From Nostocales cyanobacterium HT-58-2 (GTDB lineage Bacteria; Cyanobacteriota; Cyanobacteriia; Cyanobacteriales; Nostocaceae), in NCBI GenBank assembly GCA_002163975.1, contig CP019636.1:6141501-6205500 (forward strand): 64,000 nt of DNA, given 5' to 3'. Both the position numbers and the translations under genes were made by a program. The stretch's first letter is position 1, and the number at the start of each line of letters is the position of its first letter. Shown here in pieces: positions 52,884-62,070 of the stretch. The notes below the pieces were generated by a model. The model was not told the DNA's origin and did no database searches. It saw only the letters and a list, made by a program, of their open reading frames with translations.

Positions 52884-53156
52884 TTAAACAGCGCTGCGAC
52901 GAGTAATTAAGCCCCATATGAAAATGGCAATTATTGCGCCAATGATAGCAACAATCAAACCAGGTATACTTAGGGTCGCTGCGGTGAGTTGGAGAGTTCC
53001 TGTTTGTAACAAGGTAACTATACTACCTCCAATAAAGGCTCCTATAATACCTAAAATCATAGTAGCCAGAATTCCACCTCCTTGACGCCCGGGATAAATA
53101 GCTTTAGCAATTGCTCCAGCTATAAGACCAAGAATTATCCAAGCAATAAGGTTCAT
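52884..53156 (-). CDS. GlsB/YeaQ/YmgE family membrane stress protein
   Basis: The ATG at 53156 is chosen because GGGGA lies eight bases upstream and homologues begin MNLIAWIILGLIAGAIAKAI. The product of about 90 residues has three membrane helices with a Gly-rich pattern (LATMILGIIGAFIGGSIV, then LIVAIIGAIIAIFIWGLI). This family, once called transglycosylase-associated, is induced by general and cell-wall stress in other bacteria. Its activity is unknown. It is convergent with the CsbD gene. Confidence 0.92.
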   Translation of the reverse strand: MNLIAWIILGLIAGAIAKAIYPGRQGGGILATMILGIIGAFIGGSIVTLLQTGTLQLTAATLSIPGLIVAIIGAIIAIFIWGLITRRSAV

Positions 53157-53899
53157 AATTTGATTCCCCAATTTTTTAACACTTTCATTGTAAATCTATC
53201 AATTCAAATTCAATAGCTCGTCTATCGCAAGTCCAATTGCTATTCTGTCGTAAGAAATAACTGTCAGAAATGTGTAAATAAAGTAGATGAAAACTGTAGA
53301 ATGTGGTCTAAGTGCTTACAACTGATGATTTTCCTTGACCTTTCTCATCTTTTCATAAGTGAGTAGAGATGTATGAAGAGAAGCGTTATCTCTAAACTTC
53401 TTGTTATACAACTGGCAGTTTTTATATTTCCCTAAACATCCTTTGTTACTGCCTAAGTTAAGCATATGGATAAACTGACAAAGCCCGCTTACGCAGGCTA
53501 AATAAGAAAGGCAGACCAAATGAATTTGATACTATTGCAAAAGTGAAATTCTATTTAGTATGTAAAACGAGTTGTGTTTATTGCCTAGCATAAGTAGACT
53601 TGATGCTTCATAAAAGTCATTCTACAACAGATTATCCTCAAGTGACTGTTCGGATTACTGATATTGAACCTAACGGGTTAGAGGAAGTGCAAAGTAGACA
53701 GTTCGAGTGCTTGAACTCTTGTTCATCACTTAACTGATGGGTGTGGGCACTCTTGTTAGTTATTTCAATCTCTTAACAGATTGTGATTGGAAAAACTTGG
53801 CATAATTCTACAGTGCATTTCCTCTGGGAGTGAGAGACTGAGTTTTTAATTCAGATTGGGCAATTTGATGATTGACAAGGTTCAAGCCAAATTCGGGCT
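53157..53899. other. long intergenic region with one possible microprotein
   Basis: The 743-bp stretch separates the GlsB-like and LuxR-type genes. The 67-codon frame at 53316-53519 is not credible. A 44-codon plus-strand frame is listed at 53603-53737. An agcc-ggct hairpin lies near 53482-53500. No repeat array or RNA gene is evident. Confidence 0.5.
53603..53737 (+). CDS. possible small protein, 44 aa
   Basis: The frame from ATG 53603 reads MLHKSHSTTDYPQVTVRITD, then IEPNGLEEVQSRQFECLNSC and a short SSLN ending. The composition is protein-like (alternating strands, a Cys pair FECLNSC), unlike the surrounding AT-rich frames. There is no obvious ribosome binding site. It may be a short conserved protein or the fragment of a decayed gene. 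It is not recognised. Confidence 0.3.
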   Translation: MLHKSHSTTDYPQVTVRITDIEPNGLEEVQSRQFECLNSCSSLN

Positions 53900-54619
53900 T
53901 CATGCCACTAAGCCAGAACGTAGGGCGCGAACAGCAGCTTGAGTACGGTCATCAGCACAAAGTTTATTCAGAATGTTGCGAACATGGGTCTTAACGGTAC
54001 CAACTGTGATGTATAGTTTCTCGGCAATCTGTCCGTTGCTACACCCGGCGACAATCAACTCCAGAATCTCCAGTTCTCGTTGCGTGAGTGGATAGGTTTC
54101 CAAAACTTGCTCATACTCAGATGAGAGTGCTTCAATTTTTACAGTCTTGGGCTTATCAGATTGCTGGTTTTCTGGAAAACCTTGCCGCATTTGCTGCAGA
54201 ACCACGTTGGCGATCGCCGGATCGATCCAAGAGTTTCCTGTGTGAGTTGCTTGGATTGCCTCCGTTAACTTATCAATACTCGTATCTTTCATATAATAAG
54301 AGTCAGCCCCTGCTGCAAAAGCAGCAAGTACAGCATCATCTGAATGTTCCATTGTCAAAACAAGGATTTTCGTTGATGCATCGCCTGTCTCTGTTTGGAA
54401 CTGCCTAAATCTTCGCGTGAGTTCAATTCCATCTATGTCGGGTAAACCGATATCCACAACAGCGACATCTGGCTTAGCTGTTTCCAAAAGTTTCAGCCCT
54501 TTGGTCCCATTTGGTGCTTCACCAATGACTCTCAGCGCGCTGTTGGATTGCAATGCAGCCTTTAGCCCCATTCTTGTCAGGTCATGGTCCTCAATTAAAA
54601 CAATACTAATTTCACTCAT
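53900..54619 (-). CDS. NarL/LuxR-type response regulator
   Basis: The start at 54619 (MSEISIVLIEDHDLTRMGLK) begins the receiver domain; an upstream ATG at 54664 adds 15 residues that do not belong to the fold. The receiver has the acidic pair ED-H-D, phospho-acceptor Asp56 in AVVDIGLPDIDG, Thr in LVLTME and Lys in YYMKDTS. The DNA-binding LuxR helix-turn-helix occupies about 172-237: LTQRELEILELIVAGCSNGQ, IAEKLYITVGTVKTHV and RNILNKLCADDRTQAAV. A cognate kinase is not adjacent on the same strand, but the PAS kinases at 50614 and 55057 flank the locus. Confidence 0.94.
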   Translation of the reverse strand: MSEISIVLIEDHDLTRMGLKAALQSNSALRVIGEAPNGTKGLKLLETAKPDVAVVDIGLPDIDGIELTRRFRQFQTETGDASTKILVLTMEHSDDAVLAAFAAGADSYYMKDTSIDKLTEAIQATHTGNSWIDPAIANVVLQQMRQGFPENQQSDKPKTVKIEALSSEYEQVLETYPLTQRELEILELIVAGCSNGQIAEKLYITVGTVKTHVRNILNKLCADDRTQAAVRALRSGLVA

Positions 54620-55056
54620 CGCTACACTCACTCTCTGTTGATTGCATCTGTCGGGAGCCGACATTTTGCCAATTGTTTTTTTTATTTTCCAAAACCAAAG
54701 ATAGATGATCTTTTATCAACTTTGCATCCACCGATAGAGATAAGGAGCTTACTCTCTTCCTGCTATTGGATACAGGAAAATATCTAGCTTGGGATATATG
54801 GAAACTTTATGAAACTTTATGAAATACTTGTACAGACTCCAACTGGTCACCTTCATGTAATGGATTACCAATCTACCAGATGGGGCAGGGTAATACCTGT
54901 ACTTTCAAAAATGTACTTTTCCCAACAGTTTAGTAGGAATTAAGCATATTTGCTAGATTATAGTTAATAATAACTGTGGCTAAGAGTCAAACTATAACTA
55001 AATTTTAATTTCATATATAAATTAATAATATTAAAAAAAATTAAGAAAGCAAAGGT
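54620..55056. other. divergent intergenic region
   Basis: The 437-bp region lies between the LuxR-type regulator (minus) and the multi-PAS kinase (plus). It holds both promoters. AT-rich; a direct repeat tatgaaactttatgaaac is at about 54800-54825. No other structure is seen. Confidence 0.45.
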
Positions 55057-57447
55057 ATGGTTCAAGATTTTAAATCTGCTGACACCAATGGAGACAAATT
55101 AGAGCAGATCGAAGCAGCTTTACGAGAAAGTGAGCTGCGTTTTCGCGCTATCTTCAACCAGACCTTTCAATTTATGGGAATCCTAAAGCCAGATGGTACT
55201 CTCATTGAAGCTAATCGAACGGCATTAGAATTTGGAGGACTCAAGAGCTCTGAAGTGATTGGTCGCTTCTTTTGGGAAACGAACTGGTGGCAGAATTCTC
55301 TAGAAACTCAGACAGTCTTACAAGAAGCTATCATTTATGCCGCTAAAGGAAAATGTACTCGCTGCCTTGTGAACACTGTAGGTTTAAACAATATAATTGC
55401 AACTATTGACTTTTCTTTTAAGCCCTTGAGAGATGAAACTGGGCAGATTGTATTCTTGGTGGCAGAAGGTCGAATTTTCTCTGGTGATAATTTAGAGCCT
55501 TCGCTAAATTTCTGCAGTCATGAACAAGTTGATTCTGTACAGTTGGATACAGAAAATGTACAGTACCAACCTTACAAGGATATTGTCAACAAAATGCAAT
55601 TCGGCTTGGTTGTGTGGCATCTAGAAGATCCCAACAATATCACCTCATTCCGGCTTGTGACCACAAATCCTGCTGCATCTCGACTGGTTGGATTCTCTCT
55701 TGAACAAGAGATTGGCAAGCAAATTCTTGAATGTTTTCCAAATATGATTGCACAGAAAAGAACATCTTTGGAACTATATGCAGCAGTTGCGAACTCTGGA
55801 CGCGCTGTTAACCAGTATGAAGTTTATTACAGCGATGAACGCATATCAGGTAGCTATTTCAGCGTTAAAGTGTTTCCATTACCAAATCGGTGTATTGGCA
55901 TTGCATTTGATAACATTACCCAGAGCAAGCAAGCTGAGCGAGCATTGCAGGAAAGTGAGCGTCGCTGGGCAACTCTAGCACGAGTCTCCCCTGTGGGTAT
56001 TTTTCGTACAGACTTGTCAGGAAACTGTCAGTATGTCAACAACCGCTGGTGTGAAATGACTGGACTTTCTCTAGAAGATGCTTTGGGAAAGGGCTGGCGG
56101 CATGCTGTTCATTCAGAAGATACAGAGCGTATCGACTCGCAAGTCAAGCAAATTATTCAGGACTACTTGCCGTTTGAGTGTGAGTTTCGCTTTGTGCATC
56201 TTGGTGGGAGGATAAGCTGGGTGATTTCTCAAGCAGTGCCCGAAAGTGAAGACGACGGTAAGGTGATTGGCTACATTGGTACAGTCACAGATATTACTCA
56301 ACGCAAGCAGGCAGAGCAAGCCCTACAGGAAAGCGAGCAGAGATTTCAGGCGATGGCAGAAAACGCTCCAGTCATGATTTGGGTGTCTGATGCGGATAAG
56401 CTCTGTACTTACTGTAATAGTGGTTGGCTGGAGTTTACCGGACGCCCAATAGAACAAGAGTTAGGCAATGGTTGGACACAAGGAGTGCATCCTGAAGATA
56501 TCAAGCATTGTTTAGAGACATACATCACTGCGTTTGATGCCAGGAAACCGTTCATGATGGAATACCGCTTCAGACGTTTTGATGGTGAGTATCGCTGGAT
56601 TATAAATAAAGGGGCTCCTCGGTGGAATCTGGATGGCAGTTTTGCTGGTTACATTGGTTCCTGTATTGATATTAGCGATCGCAAGGAAACAGAAATTGCG
56701 CTTCAACAAAGAGCAGAAGAACTGACACGCATGAATACAATTTTGGCGCAAACAACGACATTGTTGAAGAAACGCAATGATGAACTTGACCAGTTTGCCT
56801 ATGTCACATCTCATGATCTCAAAGCTCCTTTGCGGGCGATCGCCAGTCTTTCAGAATGGATGGAAGAAGACCTTGGAGAAATACTTCCAGAGGAAAACCA
56901 ACATCAGATGCGCTTGTTGCGCGGACGGGTGCGCCGAATGGAAGCCCTGATCAACGGCTTATTAGAATATTCACGCATAGGGCGCATCCAAGCTCCATTA
57001 TCGATGGTGAATGTAGCCGCATTGCTTAAGGAAGTCATTGACTTACTCGACCCGCCACCAACCTTCACAATTGAAGTCGAACCAGGAATGCCTACCTTTG
57101 TGACCAAGCGATTATCGCTGCAACAGGTGTTTAGTAACTTGATGAGTAATGCGATCGCGCATCACACAAGAGCTGATGGTCATGTGAAAGTTTCCGTCAA
57201 AGACCAGGGACAGTACTACGAATTTGCTGTCTGTGATGATGGTCCTGGCATTGCCCCTGAGTATTACGATAAGGTGTTTCAGATTTTCCAAACACTGGAA
57301 GCTCGCGATCACAAAGAAAGTACGGGAGTTGGTTTGGCAATTGTCAAGAAAATCGTTGAAACAGAAGGGGGTACCATTCTCTTAGATTCCCAAGTAGGGG
57401 TAGGAAGCACTTTTCGCTTCACTTGGTTTAAGCATCCCCTGCAATAA
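55057..57447 (+). CDS. four-PAS sensor histidine kinase
   Basis: The 796-residue protein has PAS modules at about 20-145 (RFRAIFNQTFQFMGILKPDG), 170-290, 300-420 (RRWATLARVSPVGIFRTDLS) and 425-545 (RFQAMAENAPVMIWVSDADK), with PAC ends such as GYIGTVTDITQRKQAE. A short coiled coil precedes the HisKA domain, which carries YVTSHDLKAPLRAIASLSEW with the phospho-His near 586, and HATPase motifs LMSNAIAHHT, CDDGPGIAPEYYDKVFQIF and STGVGLAIVKKIVE. This resembles the kinase half of phytochrome-like sensors. The following Rcp1-type regulator and two receiver-kinases suggest one phosphorelay. Confidence 0.95.
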   Translation: MVQDFKSADTNGDKLEQIEAALRESELRFRAIFNQTFQFMGILKPDGTLIEANRTALEFGGLKSSEVIGRFFWETNWWQNSLETQTVLQEAIIYAAKGKCTRCLVNTVGLNNIIATIDFSFKPLRDETGQIVFLVAEGRIFSGDNLEPSLNFCSHEQVDSVQLDTENVQYQPYKDIVNKMQFGLVVWHLEDPNNITSFRLVTTNPAASRLVGFSLEQEIGKQILECFPNMIAQKRTSLELYAAVANSGRAVNQYEVYYSDERISGSYFSVKVFPLPNRCIGIAFDNITQSKQAERALQESERRWATLARVSPVGIFRTDLSGNCQYVNNRWCEMTGLSLEDALGKGWRHAVHSEDTERIDSQVKQIIQDYLPFECEFRFVHLGGRISWVISQAVPESEDDGKVIGYIGTVTDITQRKQAEQALQESEQRFQAMAENAPVMIWVSDADKLCTYCNSGWLEFTGRPIEQELGNGWTQGVHPEDIKHCLETYITAFDARKPFMMEYRFRRFDGEYRWIINKGAPRWNLDGSFAGYIGSCIDISDRKETEIALQQRAEELTRMNTILAQTTTLLKKRNDELDQFAYVTSHDLKAPLRAIASLSEWMEEDLGEILPEENQHQMRLLRGRVRRMEALINGLLEYSRIGRIQAPLSMVNVAALLKEVIDLLDPPPTFTIEVEPGMPTFVTKRLSLQQVFSNLMSNAIAHHTRADGHVKVSVKDQGQYYEFAVCDDGPGIAPEYYDKVFQIFQTLEARDHKESTGVGLAIVKKIVETEGGTILLDSQVGVGSTFRFTWFKHPLQ

Positions 57448-57757
57448 TGAGTTTTGAAAAATTTTCTTTGTTGTTTTCTGGTACTGTCCTAGAAAGCTAA
57501 TATGCAGTTCTGACCAATGGCTGAAGACGGGCGTCTAAATGTCCGTCTACAATTGGGTAGACCTGACTTAAGTATTTCATTTTACTTTTCTTCAGACTTG
57601 TGTTCCTGGGAGAGCATCACTTCTCAGGATGCTTTCGGGTGTTTGTAGTCGTATTTTGAGGCAATAACAAACCAATAGGTCATTATTTGTCTTCATCCCG
57701 GTAATCTGCTTGATGAACCGATATATAAATAAATCGGATTGTACTTTATTCAAGGAA
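57448..57757. other. spacer between the kinase and response regulator
   Basis: The 310-bp spacer contains no gene or strong hairpin. The 104-codon minus-strand frame at 57592-57906 is antisense to the regulator and not credible. A promoter for the regulator may lie here. Confidence 0.45.
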
Positions 57758-58189
57758 ATGTCAGAAAGAGTGATTAACATACTACTTGTGGAGGATGACG
57801 AAGTTGATGTAATGAATGTTAAACGGGCATTCAAGAAAGTTAATATCACCAATCCACTTTTTGTTGCCAGTAATGGAATTGAGGCTCTAGCAATGTTGCG
57901 TGGCAATAATAATCAGCCGCCAGAGGTTCCTAGTGAGCGACGCTTGATATTACTAGATTTAAATATGCCTAAAATGGGAGGAATAGAGTTTCTTCAAAAA
58001 TTACGTTCTGATCCTCAATTAAAAGCAACTCCTGTAGTTGTCATGACGACCTCAAACCAAGATAAAGACCGGGTAGAAGCTTATAACCTGAATGTTGCTG
58101 GCTATATTCTTAAGCCTGTTACATTCGCTAATTTTATAGAGCTTATGGCAACACTTAACAAGTATTGGACTTTGTGTGAACTCCCGTAA
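57758..58189 (+). CDS. single-domain response regulator, Rcp1 type
   Basis: The ATG at 57758 (MSERVINILLVEDDEVDVMN) is chosen because it starts the receiver; the frame opens 16 codons upstream at a TTG. Phospho-acceptor Asp67 lies in LILLDLNMPKMGG, with Thr in VVVMTTSN and Lys in YILKPVTFANF. The 143-residue protein matches the CheY-like Rcp1 family, which receives phosphate from phytochrome-type kinases. It follows the multi-PAS kinase and precedes two receiver-kinase genes, an order common in cyanobacterial relays. There is no output domain. Confidence 0.93.
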   Translation: MSERVINILLVEDDEVDVMNVKRAFKKVNITNPLFVASNGIEALAMLRGNNNQPPEVPSERRLILLDLNMPKMGGIEFLQKLRSDPQLKATPVVVMTTSNQDKDRVEAYNLNVAGYILKPVTFANFIELMATLNKYWTLCELP

Positions 58190-58386
58190 CCTAAATCATG
58201 CTGGAATCTAAAATTTGAAATTAGGAGAAAGCTGCTATTAGTTGTCAAATTTTAATTACATTACTAGCTAAAAGACAGTATAAAAAAATAAAATTTTCCA
58301 AAAATTTTCCAACAATAGGGTGGGATACATTGCTAAAAAAAGAGAAATGATAGATATGACAACAGTATTGGCGATAGCTAGAGGCA

Positions 58387-59709
58387 ATGGAAGAGAAACT
58401 AAGAATTTTAGTTGTAGACGATGACGAAGTAGACCGCATGGCAGTTCGTCGTGCCTTAACCAAAGCAGGCGTTGAAATAGAACTGTCTGAGGTCGGTGAC
58501 GGCAATGGTGCGATCACTGTCCTTGCTGATACTTCGTACGACTGCGTATTTCTCGACTATCGCTTACCAGATCAGGACGGTTTAAGCCTACTCCAAACCC
58601 TACGTTCCACTAACATTAAGGTGCCTGTTGTCGTCCTGACAGGTCAAGGGGATGACCAAATCGCCGTTGAACTGATGAAAGCAGGTGCGACCGATTATCT
58701 CTCCAAGTCAAGGTTGTCACCAGAAATTTTGCCACCGATTTTGCGGAATGCGATCCGGGTTCACCGAGCAGAAATGCAAGTCGCCTTGGCAAATCAACAA
58801 TTGCGCGAAAGTAATGAGCTACTCATTCGCAAAAACCAGGAACTAGAAGCACAGCGGCGACAAATCGAGCGACAAAACCTCAAACTCATCGAAGCATCAC
58901 AGCTCAAGTCACAGTTTCTGGCAACAATGTCTCACGAATTGCGCACACCCATGAATGCCATCATTGGGTTTTCTCAACTGTTGTTGCGTCCCAAGTGTGG
59001 TGAACTGACACATCAGCAAAAAGATATGGTGCAGCGTATTCTCAATAATGGTAAGCATTTGCTGATGCTGCTTAACGAAGTTCTCGACTTTTCTAAGCTA
59101 GAAGCAGGAAGGTTAGATTTAAAGCCAGAAATATTTGATTTATCCAAAATAGTCAATGCGACTGTACAAGAGATGCGTTCTCTAGCAGAGCAAAAAGATC
59201 TGTCTTTGTTGATTCAAATTGACTTGCAAAATCCTGTAGTGTTTAATGATCCAACTCGGGTGCGACAGATTTTGACAAATCTGCTTTCAAATGCAATTAA
59301 GTTTACTGAGTCTGGCTGTATTAAAGTTGAAGTTAAGGAGATATCAGAAAACCAACTGGGAATTGCGGTTTGTGATACTGGCATAGGTATTGCGCCTGCT
59401 GAGCTACAAAATATTTTTGAAGCTTTCCGGCAAGTTGATCAAAGTACAACTCGCAAATATTCTGGTACAGGTTTAGGTTTGCCAATTATAAAAGCATTGC
59501 TGCAAATGATGGGTGGTCACATTATTGTTGAAAGTCGATTGGGTGAGGGTTCAGTCTTTCGGATTAAGATTCCACGTCAAACATTATCCTCAACCCAACA
59601 AGGTCAAGATGAAGCATTAAACTCTACTCATGCCTCAACAAGCAGAAATTTATGGAAACAGCAGGAATTGCCTCGCTTTGTTCAAAGTCAGTCTATAAAG
59701 GAAGAGTAG
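58387..59709 (+). CDS. hybrid receiver-histidine kinase
   Basis: The receiver comes first (RILVVDDDEVDRMAVRRAL, phospho-acceptor Asp57 in CVFLDYRLPDQDG, Lys in DYLSKSRLS). A coiled coil of about 40 residues links it to a HisKA domain (FLATMSHELRTPMNAIIGFS, His near 183) and HATPase (LLSNAIKFTE, CDTGIGIAPAELQNIFEAFR, GTGLGLPIIKALLQMMGGH). A Ser/Gln-rich tail of about 35 residues ends the protein. Receiver-first kinases are often controlled by another kinase, so this protein likely acts downstream of the 55057 kinase or the 57758 regulator. Confidence 0.95.
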   Translation: MEEKLRILVVDDDEVDRMAVRRALTKAGVEIELSEVGDGNGAITVLADTSYDCVFLDYRLPDQDGLSLLQTLRSTNIKVPVVVLTGQGDDQIAVELMKAGATDYLSKSRLSPEILPPILRNAIRVHRAEMQVALANQQLRESNELLIRKNQELEAQRRQIERQNLKLIEASQLKSQFLATMSHELRTPMNAIIGFSQLLLRPKCGELTHQQKDMVQRILNNGKHLLMLLNEVLDFSKLEAGRLDLKPEIFDLSKIVNATVQEMRSLAEQKDLSLLIQIDLQNPVVFNDPTRVRQILTNLLSNAIKFTESGCIKVEVKEISENQLGIAVCDTGIGIAPAELQNIFEAFRQVDQSTTRKYSGTGLGLPIIKALLQMMGGHIIVESRLGEGSVFRIKIPRQTLSSTQQGQDEALNSTHASTSRNLWKQQELPRFVQSQSIKEE

Positions 59710-59779
59710 AGACACATAATTATAAAATAAAAAAGGGAAGTCAAACTATAAATTTTTATTTTCAAAAAAGCAATAACTT

Positions 59780-60898
59780 ATGTTAGAGGAAGAAAATTCT
59801 ACAGTAGAACGTATACTTGCTATTGATGATAATCCTGATAATCTCATCTTGCTTCAGACATTTTTAGAAGTTGAAGGGTATCAAGTTGAACTCGTTTCCG
59901 ATGGGACAAGTGCTTTAAAACAAGTTGCACAGAGCCCACCCGATCTGATTCTACTGGATGTGATGATGCCGGAAATGGATGGCTATGAGGTTACACGTCG
60001 CATCCGCAATAATCCAGAGATACCTTATATTCCTATACTATTAATCACTGCCTATCATGATGCGAGTGTTGTTGAAGGTTTGGATGCAGGAGCAGATGAT
60101 TTTGTTCGCAAACCATTTGATCATGAGGAACTCTTAGCACGTGTACGCTCAATGCTGCGCCTCAAACACAGTATTGATGAACAACAAAAAATGGCACGCC
60201 AACGAGAGGACTTTGTTTCACGTCTGACGCACGATTTGCGAACTCCTCTGGTAGCCGCAGACAGGATGCTCCATTTGTTTCATGAGGAAACCTTCTGCGC
60301 AATCTCGCAAGACATGAAAGGAGCGATTTTCGCCATGATTCGCAGCAACCAAAATTTGCTGGAAATGGTGAACAACTTACTAGAAGTCTATCGCTTTGAG
60401 GCGGGTAAAAAAACCCTGCAAATGGAAAGCTGCAATATGCAGGAAATTGTTGAAGAAGTTGTTCAAGAACTCAGTCCTCTTGCTATCGAAAAAGATTTGG
60501 CTGTGAATGTAGACGCGAGTAGTCTAGATCAACTTGACGAAACAGCTGGTGTGGTTAAAGGCGATCGCCTGGAGTTACGGCGAGTCATCAGTAACTTAGT
60601 CGGAAATGCCATTAAGTTTACGGATGCAGGAAGTATAAACATTCGTGTTTGGGAAAACAAAGCAAAGCCTCAAGGGAAAGCTTGGGTAAGCATTGAAGTC
60701 CAAGATACAGGATACGGCATTGCGCCAGAAGATCAAGCAAGACTGTTTGAGCGGTTTCGCCAAGGAAAAAATAAACGTGCTGGTAGTGGCTTAGGATTGC
60801 ACCTGTCCTACCGTATCGTTGAATCACATAAGGGAACGATTGAGGTTGTTTCTGAACTTGGCAAGGGTAGTGTATTTACTGTTCGTCTACCAAAGTGA
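59780..60898 (+). CDS. receiver-histidine kinase
   Basis: The 372-residue protein has an N-terminal receiver (LAIDDNPDNLILLQTFLE, Asp60 in DLILLDVMMPEMDG, Lys in DFVRKPFDHEE). It then has HisKA (FVSRLTHDLRTPLVAADRML, His near 152) and HATPase (NLVGNAIKFTD, QDTGYGIAPEDQARLFERFR, GSGLGLHLSYRIVESHKG). The spacing of 70 bp after the previous hybrid kinase and the same orientation suggest one transcription unit from 55057 to 60898. The architecture is similar to that of the preceding gene, but the two are diverged paralogues. Confidence 0.95.
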   Translation: MLEEENSTVERILAIDDNPDNLILLQTFLEVEGYQVELVSDGTSALKQVAQSPPDLILLDVMMPEMDGYEVTRRIRNNPEIPYIPILLITAYHDASVVEGLDAGADDFVRKPFDHEELLARVRSMLRLKHSIDEQQKMARQREDFVSRLTHDLRTPLVAADRMLHLFHEETFCAISQDMKGAIFAMIRSNQNLLEMVNNLLEVYRFEAGKKTLQMESCNMQEIVEEVVQELSPLAIEKDLAVNVDASSLDQLDETAGVVKGDRLELRRVISNLVGNAIKFTDAGSINIRVWENKAKPQGKAWVSIEVQDTGYGIAPEDQARLFERFRQGKNKRAGSGLGLHLSYRIVESHKGTIEVVSELGKGSVFTVRLPK

Positions 60899-61194
60899 GC
60901 CTAAGTTATCAGAAATTTGGGTCTAAAACCTCGCCCTTTTAGGGCGACTTTTATGAGACAATGTAGATAGGTTGCTGACCGTGAGAACGATGAGGAAACA
61001 GGTTTAACGTCCTACTCCGTGCTCTCAAAATTCCTAACAGTCAATGGCGCACAAATAAGTCCAAACTCCAAGGACGCGAAAAAAATCAAATAGGGTAGGG
61101 CATACCCGAATCTACGCTTGGGGAGTAGTGCATAAGTGGGGCATATTGAGAGGTATGTTTCGGACTAGATATGAGCGTGTAAGACCAAAACTGA
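60899..61194. other. intergenic region with traces of decayed genes
   Basis: A small hairpin cgcccttttagggcg at 60933-60947, just after the kinase stop and followed by a short T-rich run, may be its terminator. Around 61012-61080 one plus-strand frame reads IPNSQWRTNKSKLQGREKN, which looks like a coding fragment without a start. No intact gene is present. Confidence 0.4.
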
Positions 61195-61251
61195 GTTGAC
61201 TTAGTGGAGGCAGTGTTCAGCCCAAGAATCACCGCACTTATAGAGCGGTGA
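61195..61251 (+). pseudogene. TnpB C-terminal remnant
   Basis: The frame reads VDLVEAVFSPRITALIER and stops at TGA 61249-61251. TnpB proteins of IS200/IS605 elements commonly end in such a sequence (SPRI or EARI, then a few residues), with the stop codon inside the right-end hairpin. A stop codon lies immediately upstream (61192-61194), so only the tail survives. It directly overlaps the right-end motif at 61221-61259. Confidence 0.4.
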
Positions 61252-61259
61252 GTGTCAAT
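61221..61259 (+). mobile_element. IS200/IS605-like right-end remnant
   Basis: cccaagaatcaccgc, a nine-base loop and gcggtgagtgtcaat form the typical right end and 3' hairpin (CACCGC at 61230-61235 with GCGGTG at 61245-61250) of cyanobacterial TnpB-type elements. No intact transposase or left end is seen. The related minus-strand motif at 35609-35649 shows a second copy. Confidence 0.5.
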
Positions 61260-61269
61260 CTCATCATTC

Positions 61270-61385
61270 TTAAGCTACTTGCTTTCTCTTACCCTCTAGG
61301 CGATGGCGCAAAAGATGATCACTTTGTGCCATTGCAGCCTCGATGATATACCTATTAGAACTTATGCCAAACGATTTTAAAAGAC
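61270..61385 (-). pseudogene. possible decayed antitoxin-like gene fragment
   Basis: One minus-strand frame reads LLKSFGISSNRYIIEAAMAQ, then SDHLLRHRLEGKRKQVA and a stop at 61270-61272. The SSNRYIIEAA part resembles the second helix of ribbon-helix-helix or HicB-type antitoxins, which often read (S)xNxYIxEA. A stop codon upstream removes the N-terminus. This is a weak, pattern-based guess. Confidence 0.25.
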
Positions 61386-61621
61386 ATCAATGAGAAATAC
61401 TGCATTGGGATGGTGATTTGCCATAATTCTCACCCGTATAATTCTCTCAGTAATTTGGGATTCCTGAGTTTTTTACACTTTTACGCTCATGGTAAACGTA
61501 CACTGCTAACGTCAACTCAAAAAGTCAAGAGTGAGACGAGTCAGAAGTTAAGACTCCTCACTCATAATATTGGTTTGTGACTTGTCGCTAGCGGTCTAAA
61601 TCTCTTAGGATAAAAAAACAC

Positions 61622-62059
61622 ATGACTACATCAACACCAACTCGCGGTCAAGTAGAAAGAACATTAGCACAACGTATTCAAGCCCTCTATCGTGAACAAC
61701 TTGGACATCAACCCGGCAAGGTGATCTGCCAATTGTCGGATCGCAATGTCGTAGTTGTCATGGAAGATTCTATTACTCAAGCCGAACAATTGCTAGCTCA
61801 AACAGGTCATCAAGCACTGGCTGAGCAGGTTCGGTTAGATTTATATGATGCAATTCAGCCCCGACTTAAGGAACTGATTGAAGAGACGTTAGATGTTACA
61901 GTTATAGAATTACTTAGTGATGCCACACTAGAGACTGGTCGTACTGGTATTATTGCTATTTTAACAGATTCACCTGCAGTTCGTACTCCAACTCCAACGA
62001 GTACCAAGGTCAGGAGAAGAAGCCCATCGGACAGAAGCGCGACTCAAAAGTCTGCGTGA
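61622..62059 (+). CDS. DUF2294 domain protein
   Basis: The 145-residue protein has a DUF2294 domain at about 8-122: RTLAQRIQALYREQLGHQPG, then KVICQLSDRNVVVVMEDSIT, QLLAQTGHQALAEQVRLDLY and LDVTVIELLSDATLETGRTG. A basic, Ser/Thr-rich tail follows. The family is common near sensor kinases and bicarbonate or stress genes in cyanobacteria, but its activity is unknown. The gene lies between a receiver-kinase operon and a lone response regulator, which suggests a signalling accessory role. Confidence 0.88.
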   Translation: MTTSTPTRGQVERTLAQRIQALYREQLGHQPGKVICQLSDRNVVVVMEDSITQAEQLLAQTGHQALAEQVRLDLYDAIQPRLKELIEETLDVTVIELLSDATLETGRTGIIAILTDSPAVRTPTPTSTKVRRRSPSDRSATQKSA

Positions 62060-62070
62060 TACGTCTCATC

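Noticed and set aside
53316..53519. 67-codon minus-strand ORF
   Set aside because: AT-rich chance frame without RBS or homology pattern.
53755..53785. gttatttcaatctcttaac, reminiscent of a cyanobacterial CRISPR repeat
   Set aside because: It occurs once, with no spacing or second copy; no CRISPR array exists in the window.
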